DNA of 64,000 bases, from NCBI GenBank assembly GCA_019752555.1, contig JAIELY010000012.1, positions 1 to 64,000 on the forward strand, in the 5' to 3' direction. The notes below the pieces were generated by a model. It had not been told where the DNA came from. It made no database searches and saw nothing but the letters and a program-made list of their open reading frames with translations. This document shows, one piece after another, positions 35,703 through 44,468 of the stretch. How positions within the stretch are numbered: position 1 is the first letter of the stretch; each line of letters opens with the position of its first letter. Position numbers and translations under genes: made by a program. This DNA is from Rhabdochlamydiaceae bacterium (GTDB lineage Bacteria > Chlamydiota > Chlamydiia > Chlamydiales > Rhabdochlamydiaceae).

Positions 35703-36092
35703 CTACTGCCGTTTCTTACCATTTTCCAACAAAGCCGTGATTTTTTGACTCAGCGTCCGATAGGAATGATAAAGAATCACGGAAGGCAGCGATAGAGCCA
35801 ATAAAATCAGCAATAGAATGAATGGAAATAATACTGGATGAAGATTCAATTGATTCATTGTCTGCTGCAAAAGAGCGGCGCTGCCTGCAATCACCTCAGT
35901 AGACTTCTCTAAATTTTTTGAAGATTCCATTACCGCAAGCGTATTATTCGAAATGACCTCTGAGCTTTTTTGAATTGCCGCCGTATTACCTTGGATCATT
36001 TCGGTACTCTTATCCATCCTTTCATTCAAAGACGAGATATTACCGCAGCCAGCTAAAACGATAAAAACAACATAAAAAACTGATTTTTTCAC
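35703..36092 (-). CDS. Small lipoprotein with coiled-coil-like repeats and a C-terminal TM helix
   Basis: This protein of about 129 residues starts with a lipoprotein signal (VKKSVFYVVFIVLAGC, lipobox LAGC). The middle holds imperfect repeats around N/S-T-E-x-I (KSTEMIQGNTAAIQKSSEVISNN...) that should form a coiled coil, followed by a strong hydrophobic helix and a basic tail. GTG at 36092 is preferred because AAGGGG lies six bases upstream; an ATG at 36107 gives five more residues. It is the last gene of a three-gene minus-strand unit after the DUF2156 and TauD genes. Function unknown. Confidence 0.75.
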   Translation of the reverse strand: MKKSVFYVVFIVLAGCGNISSLNERMDKSTEMIQGNTAAIQKSSEVISNNTLAVMESSKNLEKSTEVIAGSAALLQQTMNQLNLHPVLFPFILLLILLALSLPSVILYHSYRTLSQKITALLENGKKRQ

Positions 36093-36120
36093 AAAAAACC
36101 CCTTCATTTGGAGGTGTTAT

Positions 36121-37116
36121 TCAACTTGTCATCGCAGTTAGAACACGTCGTTTCCCCGAAAAAGCGGCACGACCATGCATTGCTAAAACATTATCTAAAA
36201 TGAGCATATCTCCTTTCTGCCAAGGAAAATAAATCGAGTGGTCTTCCAAAACATCCAAAATATGGTATAGGTCGCGTCGAGCAATTTTAGAATCATCTGC
36301 AAAGCGGATCGAATGGAGCAGCATATGCTTTCGACAGTAGAGAATTTTGGTACCCATGTAATTTTTCCAACCCAAAAATTTGGGATTAAAGTCAAAGTGA
36401 TGCGCTTGATTAAACCAAACCGGTTCACGTGTTTGAGGATGGGCAATGACAGCGGGACGCACTTGGCTAATCTGAATCCAATCATTCTTATTCCATCGGT
36501 ATAAAATCTCATTCTCAATACACTTCTTTTCAACTTCCGCCTTATCTTCAGTTTCAAATACATTCACCCAAGATTTATGACTTTTATTAACTAAGCTCAT
36601 TAATTTACTTTTATAAGGATAGCAAGAAATATAGAGCAATTCTTTTTCATTAAATCGCTTCTTAACTTCTGGATCAATTGCCTGATAAATTTTACGCGCA
36701 TCGGCAATCATCGTTTCGCCCCCTTGCTTGGGTGCTACATCGCAATAGAAATAAATATGTCGAGGATAATTTTTGACATATGAAAGTTCATTATGTAAGG
36801 CGATTTTAAATGAGGGGGGCGCTTCTGTAGATGTATAGACTCCAGCTGTGATTTTTTTCCTAGGACTGTCGCCGCCGATGTACTGGACAAATTCGCCAAG
36901 ACCTAAAGCCTGAATGGCGCTGCTGAAATCGTTCTCGTTTCCAATAGGAAAATTCCTCAGTAAAATCCCACCATATTTTAATAAGCTCTCTTTAAAAAAA
37001 TCTCTTTTTTGTTGAAGGAAAAGAAGCAGCTCGGAAAAGGAAAGTGCTGCATCTTTGGGTTCAATGACAAGCGGCAACTGTGAAGGATGAAGAAATGTAC
37101 AAGTGACGTTATCCAT
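36121..37116 (-). CDS. TauD/TfdA-family Fe(II)/2-oxoglutarate dioxygenase
   Basis: This 331-residue enzyme of the clavaminate synthase/SyrP-like branch has the iron-binding H108-x-E110 (LHNELSY) and the distal H314 (DNVLAMHGR), followed by the 2-oxoglutarate-binding arginines near residue 323 (GKRRVL). Many close relatives hydroxylate amino acids during natural-product synthesis; the substrate here is unknown. It overlaps the upstream DUF2156 gene by eight bases and is followed after about 28 bases by the lipoprotein gene. Confidence 0.88.
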   Translation of the reverse strand: MDNVTCTFLHPSQLPLVIEPKDAALSFSELLLFLQQKRDFFKESLLKYGGILLRNFPIGNENDFSSAIQALGLGEFVQYIGGDSPRKKITAGVYTSTEAPPSFKIALHNELSYVKNYPRHIYFYCDVAPKQGGETMIADARKIYQAIDPEVKKRFNEKELLYISCYPYKSKLMSLVNKSHKSWVNVFETEDKAEVEKKCIENEILYRWNKNDWIQISQVRPAVIAHPQTREPVWFNQAHHFDFNPKFLGWKNYMGTKILYCRKHMLLHSIRFADDSKIARRDLYHILDVLEDHSIYFPWQKGDMLILDNVLAMHGRAAFSGKRRVLTAMTS

Positions 37117-38143
37117 TTTGCTCTCCCTTTGAACGGCCGCTTAAACAACGCTTGAGAGCAATGAGTTCTCTAACACCGATCAATCGACGCCCAAATAAAA
37201 TAAATGTCGGTTTTCTTTGAGGTTGAAATTTGCTCCAAAACATGTTCAATCCATCAAGACGTCCCAATTTCCGTCCGAATTGAAAAAGGGAGCGCACCAT
37301 CCAAGATGATGGCTTGCTAAGTCCAGTAATTGTCCCAAGTGTTTTTGCCGGAGCACTTCCCACTGTGACAAGATGGCATCCTTCCTTTCTTAAAAAATCA
37401 AACACTGAAACAATGAGCAATTCAGAGGTTCCTACAGGAGCATCCGGTGTGGTCATGAGATGGTTTAACAACCATCCTTCTTGAGAATGCAATTGATTAA
37501 TGGTGACAACACCTACAATGCGATCGTCTTTTTTAGCATAGAACCATCGCTTCCCTAACCGGTCTTGAAATAGATAGACATTTGAAATATGAAACTGAGT
37601 ACCGCGTCGCTGCTTAAGCCAAATACTTCCTACAAGCTCTATTTCCTTCTCAATTTGTAAATCATCCCCCTGATATTCAGAAACGGTGACAAGTTCTCGA
37701 AGAGCGCGTTTGACTTTTCGACGCACTAAACTCCCCTGCGGCCCAGTTTCTTTTTCAGGATTGCGAAAGGGATCAAAAAAAAGCTCCTCTCCCATTTCGA
37801 TCATGGTCGAGCACACATTCTCTATAGCCCATTGAGAAAATGCTAATGAAGCGGTGATATAGATGACATTTTTACTTTGAGACTGCATTGCTTTATGAAA
37901 TGCTCTTGTCAAAAGAGGCTTGTCTTTTTCCGCACATGTAGGCTCTCCAAAAACAATGACGACTTGAGCTTCTAAACGGTAGCTGACAAAGCCTTCAATC
38001 CCAGGAAAAGTAAAAATCTGCATGGACGGATCTAAAATCGCATCTGATGTTGCCCCAGCAAAACGGCGCACGAGTTCTACAAATTCAAGTCGATCTCTCT
38101 GCAAGTTTGTTGCGAGACTGGCTTGCATAGTACTAGGCTCCAT
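37109..38143 (-). CDS. DUF2156 (aminoacyl-phosphatidylglycerol synthase-type GNAT) protein
   Basis: This 344-residue protein corresponds to the soluble catalytic domain of MprF/LysX-like phosphatidylglycerol lysyltransferases (DUF2156): FTFPGIEGFVSYRLEAQVVIVFGEPTC, LVRRKVKRALRE, WYAKKDDRIVGVVTINQL-like core and LMTTPDAPVGTSELLIVSVFDFL. It has no membrane flippase part. Such domains transfer an amino acid from aminoacyl-tRNA to a lipid or other acceptor. Coupling to a 2-oxoglutarate dioxygenase in the next gene (eight-base overlap) suggests a joint product, possibly a hydroxylated aminoacyl compound; this is inference. Confidence 0.83.
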   Translation of the reverse strand: MEPSTMQASLATNLQRDRLEFVELVRRFAGATSDAILDPSMQIFTFPGIEGFVSYRLEAQVVIVFGEPTCAEKDKPLLTRAFHKAMQSQSKNVIYITASLAFSQWAIENVCSTMIEMGEELFFDPFRNPEKETGPQGSLVRRKVKRALRELVTVSEYQGDDLQIEKEIELVGSIWLKQRRGTQFHISNVYLFQDRLGKRWFYAKKDDRIVGVVTINQLHSQEGWLLNHLMTTPDAPVGTSELLIVSVFDFLRKEGCHLVTVGSAPAKTLGTITGLSKPSSWMVRSLFQFGRKLGRLDGLNMFWSKFQPQRKPTFILFGRRLIGVRELIALKRCLSGRSKGEQNG

Positions 38144-38223
38144 TATCTATATTTTTCTTTTCCATTCCCTCCGATTAACATGTTTATTATTTTTCAAACA
38201 ACGAATTTAAAAAAATTTTTTCA

Positions 38224-38258
38224 ATCTTAAAATCGATGAAGTACTTTAAGATCGATTT
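38224..38258 (-). terminator. Possible terminator after the DUF2652 gene, with two alternative stems
   Basis: ATCTTAAA (38224-38231) pairs with TTTAAGAT (38245-38252), and AAATCGAT (38230-38237) pairs with ATCGATTT (38251-38258); the stems share bases and exclude each other. On the minus strand the first is followed by TGAAAAAATTTTTTT, so it could end DUF2652 transcription. Confidence 0.4.
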
Positions 38259-38300
38259 CATTTCATTTTAAAGTTAATGACCTAAGAAAATTTCTGAAAT

Positions 38301-39029
38301 TTAATGAGGTGGGAAATGAGTAAACTCTGGCTTTTTTTTCAATCCTAGCTTAAGCAACATCCCTCCCCAGATCAATTTTAAGTTTTGCGTTGAAACCGCT
38401 AAAAATGAACCCTTTAAATTTGGAACAGATCTTTTAGCAAAAGACGGATAGTAGACATAAACAGAAAAACTACCGAGATCTTTATCCTCTTCTGTTCCAG
38501 AGGTCAACGTTCCTGTTGAAGGAAGCTGTAGCCGTCGATAAGCAGATTCTGTCATGAGCAAATAACATTTTTCCTTCACTCTATTCTTTAACAATCGGTG
38601 AGCTAAGATCACATCAACACCTGAAAGCTCCTGAAATTTTCCAATCTGATGGATTGCCGCCTTCCCATAATGAGCAACCATTTTGATATTGAGATGATGG
38701 ATATTCGCACATCCACCGCAAGTACAAGTTGTAGAACGTTCCAATTGATCCAATTTAGAAAAAAAGGCGTGGAAAAATTGCAGGATTTTATTTCCGAATA
38801 GATCAGGGTTATCTCGATATTCTCTTGGAACTTTTGATTGTAAAAGACACAAAAAAAGAGCATCGCCTTCTAACTTTGCAATCTCGATCGGCATCGAAGC
38901 CTCTTGGATGAGCGCCTCCATCAATTCTGATACAATTAGTGTTCCATGGGTAAAATCGGTCACATTCTTTAACATATACGCAGTATAGCCGCTAATATCT
39001 GCGATAAAGAAATACATCTCTTCTTCCAT
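38301..39029 (-). CDS. DUF2652 protein, nucleotidyl-cyclase-like
   Basis: This protein of about 242 residues resembles DUF2652, which is related to class III nucleotidyl cyclase domains. FFIADISGYTAYM near the N-terminus corresponds to the metal-binding strand (D11 after the start at 39029), KLEGDALF to the second acidic strand, and MVAHYGKAA to the domain core. A Cys-rich segment, TCTCGGCANIHH, sits near the middle and could bind metal. Whether it makes a cyclic nucleotide is unknown, because transition-state residues of true cyclases are not evident. MEEEMYF is preferred as start over the frame opening at 39044. Confidence 0.8.
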   Translation of the reverse strand: MEEEMYFFIADISGYTAYMLKNVTDFTHGTLIVSELMEALIQEASMPIEIAKLEGDALFLCLLQSKVPREYRDNPDLFGNKILQFFHAFFSKLDQLERSTTCTCGGCANIHHLNIKMVAHYGKAAIHQIGKFQELSGVDVILAHRLLKNRVKEKCYLLMTESAYRRLQLPSTGTLTSGTEEDKDLGSFSVYVYYPSFAKRSVPNLKGSFLAVSTQNLKLIWGGMLLKLGLKKKPEFTHFPPH

Positions 39030-39159
39030 AAGACCAACCAGCAACTGAACTTTTGAAGTTGTTTTGGTATATACTGCTCTTGAATTTTACTAGCATTATT
39101 TATCTCTGACTCTTTACAGTCTGTTGTCGAAAATTTGCATTCTTAAGTCCAGGAACGTC

Positions 39160-40728
39160 ATGCCAGTGATCAAGCGGCGAAAAGCTAAAAAAACAGGGCA
39201 AATTCTACGCATTAATTTAAAAGAAGATCCTTCGTGTCTTGACCCACGCCGAGGACGCAATATGTCATCCGATTCTCAAGTGCAAGCCATGCTCTTTGAA
39301 GGGCTCATGCGTTTCGAATCGGATGGAAGTCTAACCTGTGCTCAAGCAAGCCATTATGAACTCTCTTCAGATCGAACAACTTATACTTTTCATCTCAAAT
39401 CCACCTTCTGGTCCGATGGCACACCTGTAACTGCCCACGATTTTGAATACACATGGAAAAACATTTTAACGCCTACCTTTCCTTCCTTAGATCCCCATGC
39501 CTTGTTCTGCATTAAAAATGCACAAGGGGCAAAAGAGGGAATTATTCCACTTTCAGAAGTGGGAATTCGCGCGCTCGATGATAAAACGCTTGTGGTCGAG
39601 CTCGAGCGCCCCACTCTTTATTTTTTACATATCGCAGCATCGAGCGTGCTTTTTCCGATCAACGCCTTTCAAGATCAACTCTTCCCAGATTGGCATTTAG
39701 AAGCGACGCCTCATTTTATAGGAAACGGTCCATTCACATTAAATACATGGGAACACAACCGGGAGATCATTCTAGAAAAAAACCTCCACTACCGCCTAGC
39801 AGATCAAATTAAACTCGACCAGATCCAAATCCACATGATCAATAGCGGCATCGCACGCCTGCATATGCATGCATCAGGGTTATTTGACATTGTTGGCCTT
39901 CCCCTTTCTAATCTTCCTCATGATCTTTATCGAGAAATGCTCCAACAAAATCTGCTGCATGTGATCCAAACTCCTGGGACCATGGGGTGTATGTTTAATA
40001 CAAAGCAAGAGCCTTTCAACAACGTGCATATCCGCAAAGCTTTCGCCTATTCCATTAATCGAAAGCAAATCGTAGACCGCATTACCTACACTAAAGAAAA
40101 ACCCGCTTTCGGAATCATCCCCCCTCAATTTAAAGAACACTCCACACCCCAGCTATTTAAAGATAACGATATCGTAACAGCCCAACGTTTGCTTGAAATC
40201 GGATTGAAAGAACTCAATCTAACCGCAAGGGATCTTCAGGGAAAACTCACTTTTTCCTTTTGGAAACACGACCATTGCTGTCCTGAGCTGCCGCAGTTTT
40301 TACATGATGAATGGAAAGAAAAATTAAACGTCAATGTCGAGCTAGAAGCCCTGAATTTTAAAACACTGCATCAAAAGGGAAGAGAAGGAAATTTTTCTAT
40401 GGGATATTTCGTCCCAGCATCCATCTACTTCGATCCAATCGAAATCTTAGAACGTTTCAAATACTCCAATAATCCTCGAAACTATCCCCGCTGGGAGAAT
40501 GCTCAATACATCAAATTGATCAACCAATCGGAACAAACTGCATCTGTAAAGGAGCGGTTGTCTCTATTAAATTTGGCCGAAGAAATTTTAATGGAACAAA
40601 TGCCCTTTGCTCCCATTTTTCACTGGAATTACGCACTTCTTGTTCAACCCCATGTTAAAGGGTTTTGTGTTTCCCCTTTAGGCTACCTTAATTTTGATCG
40701 GATCAGCATCAAAACTACATTTCACTAG
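39160..40728 (+). CDS. oppA: OppA-like peptide-binding protein lacking an evident signal peptide
   Basis: This protein of about 522 residues belongs to the SBP family 5 (oligopeptide-binding) group, paralogous to the next gene: both share SLDPRRGRNM-like and GTPVTAHDFEYTWKN-like N-terminal motifs, FNTKQ...NNVHIRKAFAYSINR and the HWNYALLVQPHVKGF end. Unlike that gene, it begins with MPVIKRRKAKKTG and has no hydrophobic export segment or lipobox. ATG at 39160 has AGGA six bases upstream; the frame is open to a TTG at 39124 but that extension is not a signal peptide either. Either a signal sequence was lost or the protein works in the cytoplasm or leaves by another route. Confidence 0.9.
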   Translation: MPVIKRRKAKKTGQILRINLKEDPSCLDPRRGRNMSSDSQVQAMLFEGLMRFESDGSLTCAQASHYELSSDRTTYTFHLKSTFWSDGTPVTAHDFEYTWKNILTPTFPSLDPHALFCIKNAQGAKEGIIPLSEVGIRALDDKTLVVELERPTLYFLHIAASSVLFPINAFQDQLFPDWHLEATPHFIGNGPFTLNTWEHNREIILEKNLHYRLADQIKLDQIQIHMINSGIARLHMHASGLFDIVGLPLSNLPHDLYREMLQQNLLHVIQTPGTMGCMFNTKQEPFNNVHIRKAFAYSINRKQIVDRITYTKEKPAFGIIPPQFKEHSTPQLFKDNDIVTAQRLLEIGLKELNLTARDLQGKLTFSFWKHDHCCPELPQFLHDEWKEKLNVNVELEALNFKTLHQKGREGNFSMGYFVPASIYFDPIEILERFKYSNNPRNYPRWENAQYIKLINQSEQTASVKERLSLLNLAEEILMEQMPFAPIFHWNYALLVQPHVKGFCVSPLGYLNFDRISIKTTFH

Positions 40729-40786
40729 CAAATTAACAGATGAAAGGTAACAATTTACCCTCCTTCAGTCAATCGGATGGACTTAT

Positions 40787-42394
40787 ATGAGAAAAACATT
40801 AGCCGCTGGAGTAGTAGGAGTTGTTATGATAATTACCGCATGCACATCGAATGAAAATCAAAACAAGCTGCAACAGCTGCGCTTGAATATTAAAGAGGAA
40901 CCCACTTCCTTAGATCCCCGCAGAGGACGCAATATGTCCGGCGCATCGCAAATTCATGCCATGCTATTCGAAGGGCTCATGAAACTCGATCCCAATGGGA
41001 AACTACTGCCTGCACAAGCAAGTTCCTATGATATCTCTGCCGACCAAAAAACCTATACATTTCACATTGCCGATACTTTTTGGTCCAATGGCACGCCTGT
41101 CACAGCATATGACTTTGAGCAAACATGGAAAAACATTCTTGATCCAAAATTTCCAGCTCTAGACGCGCACCTGCTTTACAACGTTGTGAATGCGGCAGCT
41201 GCAAAACAAGGATTAGTCTCTTTAGACAGCGTTGGAATTCACTCCAAAGATGCTAAAACACTTGTTGTGGAACTCGAAAATCCCACTCCTCATTTCCTTT
41301 TTATTACAGCTTCCAGCTGCCTTTTTCCAATCAACCAAAAGCAAGATAAGCACCATCCCAATTGGTATGTCGAAGCAAATGAGCACTTCACGTGCAATGG
41401 TCCATTTAAACTGGCTAAATGGCGGCACCACAATGAGATGATTCTCGAAAAAAACAAAAAATACCGCCTCGCGGATCAGGTCCACTTAAATTCCATTCAA
41501 ATCCACATGATCGCGAACGAACCTGCGACCTTGCACATGTACGAGTCAGACAAGCTCGACATCATCGGTCTTCCTATTTCTCCATTACCGATCGATGCCT
41601 ATCCAGGTTTCATAGAAAAAAAACAACTTAAGCTATTCGAGTCGCCTGGCACAATGGTCTCGATGTTCAATACCAAACAGTTCCCTTTTTACAACGTCAA
41701 TATGCGCAAAGCATTTTCCTATGCAATCAACCGCAAAATGCTGATTGAAAATGTCACTCAACTTGAAGAGCGGCCAGCTCTTGGTCTCATTCCCCCTATT
41801 GTTAAAAACGGAAAAGCACAAGCGCTGATGGAAGATGGAAACCTGGATCAAGCGCGCATGTTCTTTGAACTTGGACTAAAAGAGCTCGGGATTACACGCG
41901 AAGATCTCCACGACAAAATCACCTTTTCATACTGGACGCACGATCACGCATGCCCAACGCTTCCTCAAGCCTTGCAGCAACAATGGAAAGATGCCTTGGG
42001 AGTCGAGGTTGTCCTTGAGGCGCTCGAGTATAAGACGCTGCATGACAAAGGCCGAAACGAACAGTTTTCAATGGGATATTTCGTGTTCCTTTCTATGTAT
42101 CACGACCCGATCGAATTGCTCGACCGATTCAAATACGCCTCTAATCCCCGCAATTACGGAAGATGGCAAAACGACACCTATGTTAGCCTTGTCAATCAAG
42201 CCGCTCAAGCAACAACTCAAGAAGAACACGCACATTTTATGGAAGAAGCAGAGCAAGTCATGATGGCAGAAATGCCCTTTGCGCCCGTCTTTCACTGGAA
42301 TTATGCGCTTCTTGTGAAACCGCATGTGAAAGGGTTTACCGTAACGCCCCAAGGGTATCTTTATTTCGATAACGTTTCAATCGAACCTTTGTAA
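40787..42394 (+). CDS. oppA: OppA-like peptide-binding lipoprotein
   Basis: This 535-residue solute-binding protein of an oligopeptide ABC importer starts with a lipoprotein signal peptide (AAGVVGVVMIITAC, cysteine near residue 19) and contains the SBP family 5 pattern (TSLDPRRGRNMSG, GTPVTAYDFEQTWKNIL, NMRKAFSYAINRKML). It is a tandem paralogue of the preceding gene, with long runs of identity between the two. Peptide import is central to chlamydial nutrition, and some chlamydial OppA proteins also bind glutathione. No permease or ATPase genes are next to it here. The stop overlaps the next start by one base (TAATG). Confidence 0.95.
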   Translation: MRKTLAAGVVGVVMIITACTSNENQNKLQQLRLNIKEEPTSLDPRRGRNMSGASQIHAMLFEGLMKLDPNGKLLPAQASSYDISADQKTYTFHIADTFWSNGTPVTAYDFEQTWKNILDPKFPALDAHLLYNVVNAAAAKQGLVSLDSVGIHSKDAKTLVVELENPTPHFLFITASSCLFPINQKQDKHHPNWYVEANEHFTCNGPFKLAKWRHHNEMILEKNKKYRLADQVHLNSIQIHMIANEPATLHMYESDKLDIIGLPISPLPIDAYPGFIEKKQLKLFESPGTMVSMFNTKQFPFYNVNMRKAFSYAINRKMLIENVTQLEERPALGLIPPIVKNGKAQALMEDGNLDQARMFFELGLKELGITREDLHDKITFSYWTHDHACPTLPQALQQQWKDALGVEVVLEALEYKTLHDKGRNEQFSMGYFVFLSMYHDPIELLDRFKYASNPRNYGRWQNDTYVSLVNQAAQATTQEEHAHFMEEAEQVMMAEMPFAPVFHWNYALLVKPHVKGFTVTPQGYLYFDNVSIEPL

Positions 42395-43209
42395 TGAGAA
42401 AAAAATTAAAGATCGGGATTCTCATATCAGCACTCCTTTGCTTGACTTATTTAGCAAAGGAGCCGTTCCTTTCGATGCAAAACTACACTTTTGCACTGCG
42501 ATCCTATCCCAATTTCCGCGATAATCCCTATCTTGACAACCGCCTTCGCAAGCTGATGGCTCCCCATTTACTCCCATTAAATCACCCTCTTAAACCCAAA
42601 CTTGATGCATTATTCTCTAGCTCACGTGTGACCGAAAGTGAAGAATCCCTTCTTGCGGCAGGCTTCTCTATCATCGCCTCCATGCCCGGCAGCTTTGTCA
42701 TTGTCGCACGCCACCCTGAGCTAAGGGGTCAAGTTCTCAAACTCTATTTAGACAATGAGATGCGCACTAAAGACGGCATCCCCAATTCTGAATGGCTCAT
42801 CAGACGCTGCATTGGGGCAAAAATCATCCGGGACATCATCATCAAAAAAAAATTTAAGACCCTGACAATTCCTGACAAATGGCTCTACATCCTTCCTCGC
42901 ATCCCCCTCTCTCAAGGTCCAAGGCCTCAACCTGTTTTAGTCATTGAAACGGATATGGAACTCTACAATGAAGCAGAGTCTTTAACAGCTTGGAAAACCC
43001 AGATCACCCCAGAACACCTGAACGAACTTTATGCGATTTTAAAACATGGGTACGGGACCATCCGCGTCGCTGAAAATATCCCCTTTACAAAACACGGGAC
43101 ATTTGCTTTTACAGACACTGAATATCCACAGCGCAAGCTTAAATTACGCAAAGTTAAACCCTACCTTTCAGAAGAAATGCAAATATATTGGGATACTCTT
43201 GCTAAATAA
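42394..43209 (+). CDS. Membrane-anchored or exported hypothetical protein
   Basis: This 271-residue protein has an N-terminal hydrophobic segment (KIGILISALLCLTYLA) that could be a signal peptide or anchor. The rest is soluble and basic, with segments such as SFVIVARHPELRGQVLKLYLDNE and KWLYILPRIPLSQGPRPQPVLVIETDMELYNE. I recognise no certain family, although the pattern of a short ATP-grasp or kinase-like fold cannot be excluded. Its ATG overlaps the oppA stop, so it is translated with the peptide-binding lipoprotein. Confidence 0.7.
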   Translation: MRKKLKIGILISALLCLTYLAKEPFLSMQNYTFALRSYPNFRDNPYLDNRLRKLMAPHLLPLNHPLKPKLDALFSSSRVTESEESLLAAGFSIIASMPGSFVIVARHPELRGQVLKLYLDNEMRTKDGIPNSEWLIRRCIGAKIIRDIIIKKKFKTLTIPDKWLYILPRIPLSQGPRPQPVLVIETDMELYNEAESLTAWKTQITPEHLNELYAILKHGYGTIRVAENIPFTKHGTFAFTDTEYPQRKLKLRKVKPYLSEEMQIYWDTLAK

Positions 43210-43262
43210 CCATTGCAAAACTTAACCTAAATTGGTTTTAGACACTTTACCCCACTTTTCCC

Positions 43263-44468
43263 ATGTATTCAAAAAATGAATTTAAGCACCTTCTGTTAAT
43301 TATCATCATTTTTATAGCAGCTTGTATTGAAACTGACATTTATCTCCCTGCCTTCCCAGATATGATGAACTGGTTTTCTACGACAGAAAGTGCTATTCAA
43401 GGTCTTTTAACGTGGAACTTCATAGGAATTTGCCTTTCAGGTCCCTTCTATGGTCCGCTATCCGATGCCTTTGGCCGAAAAAAGCCTCTTATCGTCGCAT
43501 TAATCTTCTTCTTGGCAGGAAGCATCCTCACACTCTGTGCACAAACCTTTGATCAAATGCTCTTCGGAAGGATCCTTCAAGGGATCGGCAGCGGAGGATG
43601 TTTCACACTAGGCACGGCTATTATTTTCGATACCTTTCAAAAAGAAAAAGCCATTACAGCGCTGACAAGCCTCAATACGATTATCCCTCTTATCATGGCA
43701 GGCGCTCCGATGCTTGGCGGGTTTCTCAACAACAACTTTGGCTTTCGTTCGAATTTTTTAACCATCGTCCTCTTTGTTCTACTCAGCTTGATTCTGTGTC
43801 TTTTTTTATTTGAAGAGCCCCTATCGAAAGATAAAAGAGCACCCTTTGATCTCGCTACAATTCTTAGAGATTTCAAAAAAGTCCTCCTCAGCCTCGCATT
43901 TTGGCAAATTACCCTCGTCCTAAGCCTTTTGTTTGGCGGCTATATTGCATTTCTTTCCGGATCGACCGTTTTATTTATGGTCGAATTTGGAATGAGTAAA
44001 ATTGTTTTCCCATTTATACAAGCAGCAGTCTTAGGAGGCTGGGTTGCAGGAAGCCTTCTGTTAAAGCGCTCTCTTGCTTCTTTGGGCCCCTTAAAAGTCA
44101 AACGCTTTGGAATCCTACTCTGTATTATTGGAGCTCTTGAATTAGTAGTGGCAGCTTGGCTAACACCTGAGAACCCTTATTTACACACCCTTGGCATGGT
44201 CCTCTACGCCTTTGGAGCTAACTGGGTGGTCGGACTCTATTTTCCTGAAGGGATGGAGCTCTTCCCTGAAATTAAGGGGATCGCCTCGAGTTTACTGACA
44301 AGTGCGCGGCTTCTTTTAAGCGCATGGATTATCGGAATGACAAGCGCTCTTTATAATGGAACGATTTATCCATTAGCAGCAGTCATCATAGGAACAGTGG
44401 TCTTAATGCTGCCCACCTTATTCTATTATGAAAAACGAAAAGTTAATTCCTCTGCAGAAACTGCTTAA
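43263..44468 (+). CDS. MFS efflux transporter, Bcr/CflA type
   Basis: This 401-residue protein has 12 helices and the drug:H+ antiporter-1 pattern: ETDIYLPAFPDM in helix 1, GPLSDAFGRKKPLIV (MFS motif A) between helices 2 and 3, GRILQGIGSGG in helix 4 and APMLGGFLNNNFGFR (motif C-like) after helix 5. Bcr/CflA members export drugs, amino acids or sulfonamides. It probably has its own promoter. The 3' end overlaps the convergent GDPD gene by 26 bases. Confidence 0.92.
   Translation: MYSKNEFKHLLLIIIIFIAACIETDIYLPAFPDMMNWFSTTESAIQGLLTWNFIGICLSGPFYGPLSDAFGRKKPLIVALIFFLAGSILTLCAQTFDQMLFGRILQGIGSGGCFTLGTAIIFDTFQKEKAITALTSLNTIIPLIMAGAPMLGGFLNNNFGFRSNFLTIVLFVLLSLILCLFLFEEPLSKDKRAPFDLATILRDFKKVLLSLAFWQITLVLSLLFGGYIAFLSGSTVLFMVEFGMSKIVFPFIQAAVLGGWVAGSLLLKRSLASLGPLKVKRFGILLCIIGALELVVAAWLTPENPYLHTLGMVLYAFGANWVVGLYFPEGMELFPEIKGIASSLLTSARLLLSAWIIGMTSALYNGTIYPLAAVIIGTVVLMLPTLFYYEKRKVNSSAETA

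Noticed and set aside
36195-36563. A 122-codon alternative frame within the TauD gene
   Set aside because: It overlaps the conserved dioxygenase on the same strand; no Shine-Dalgarno or homology.
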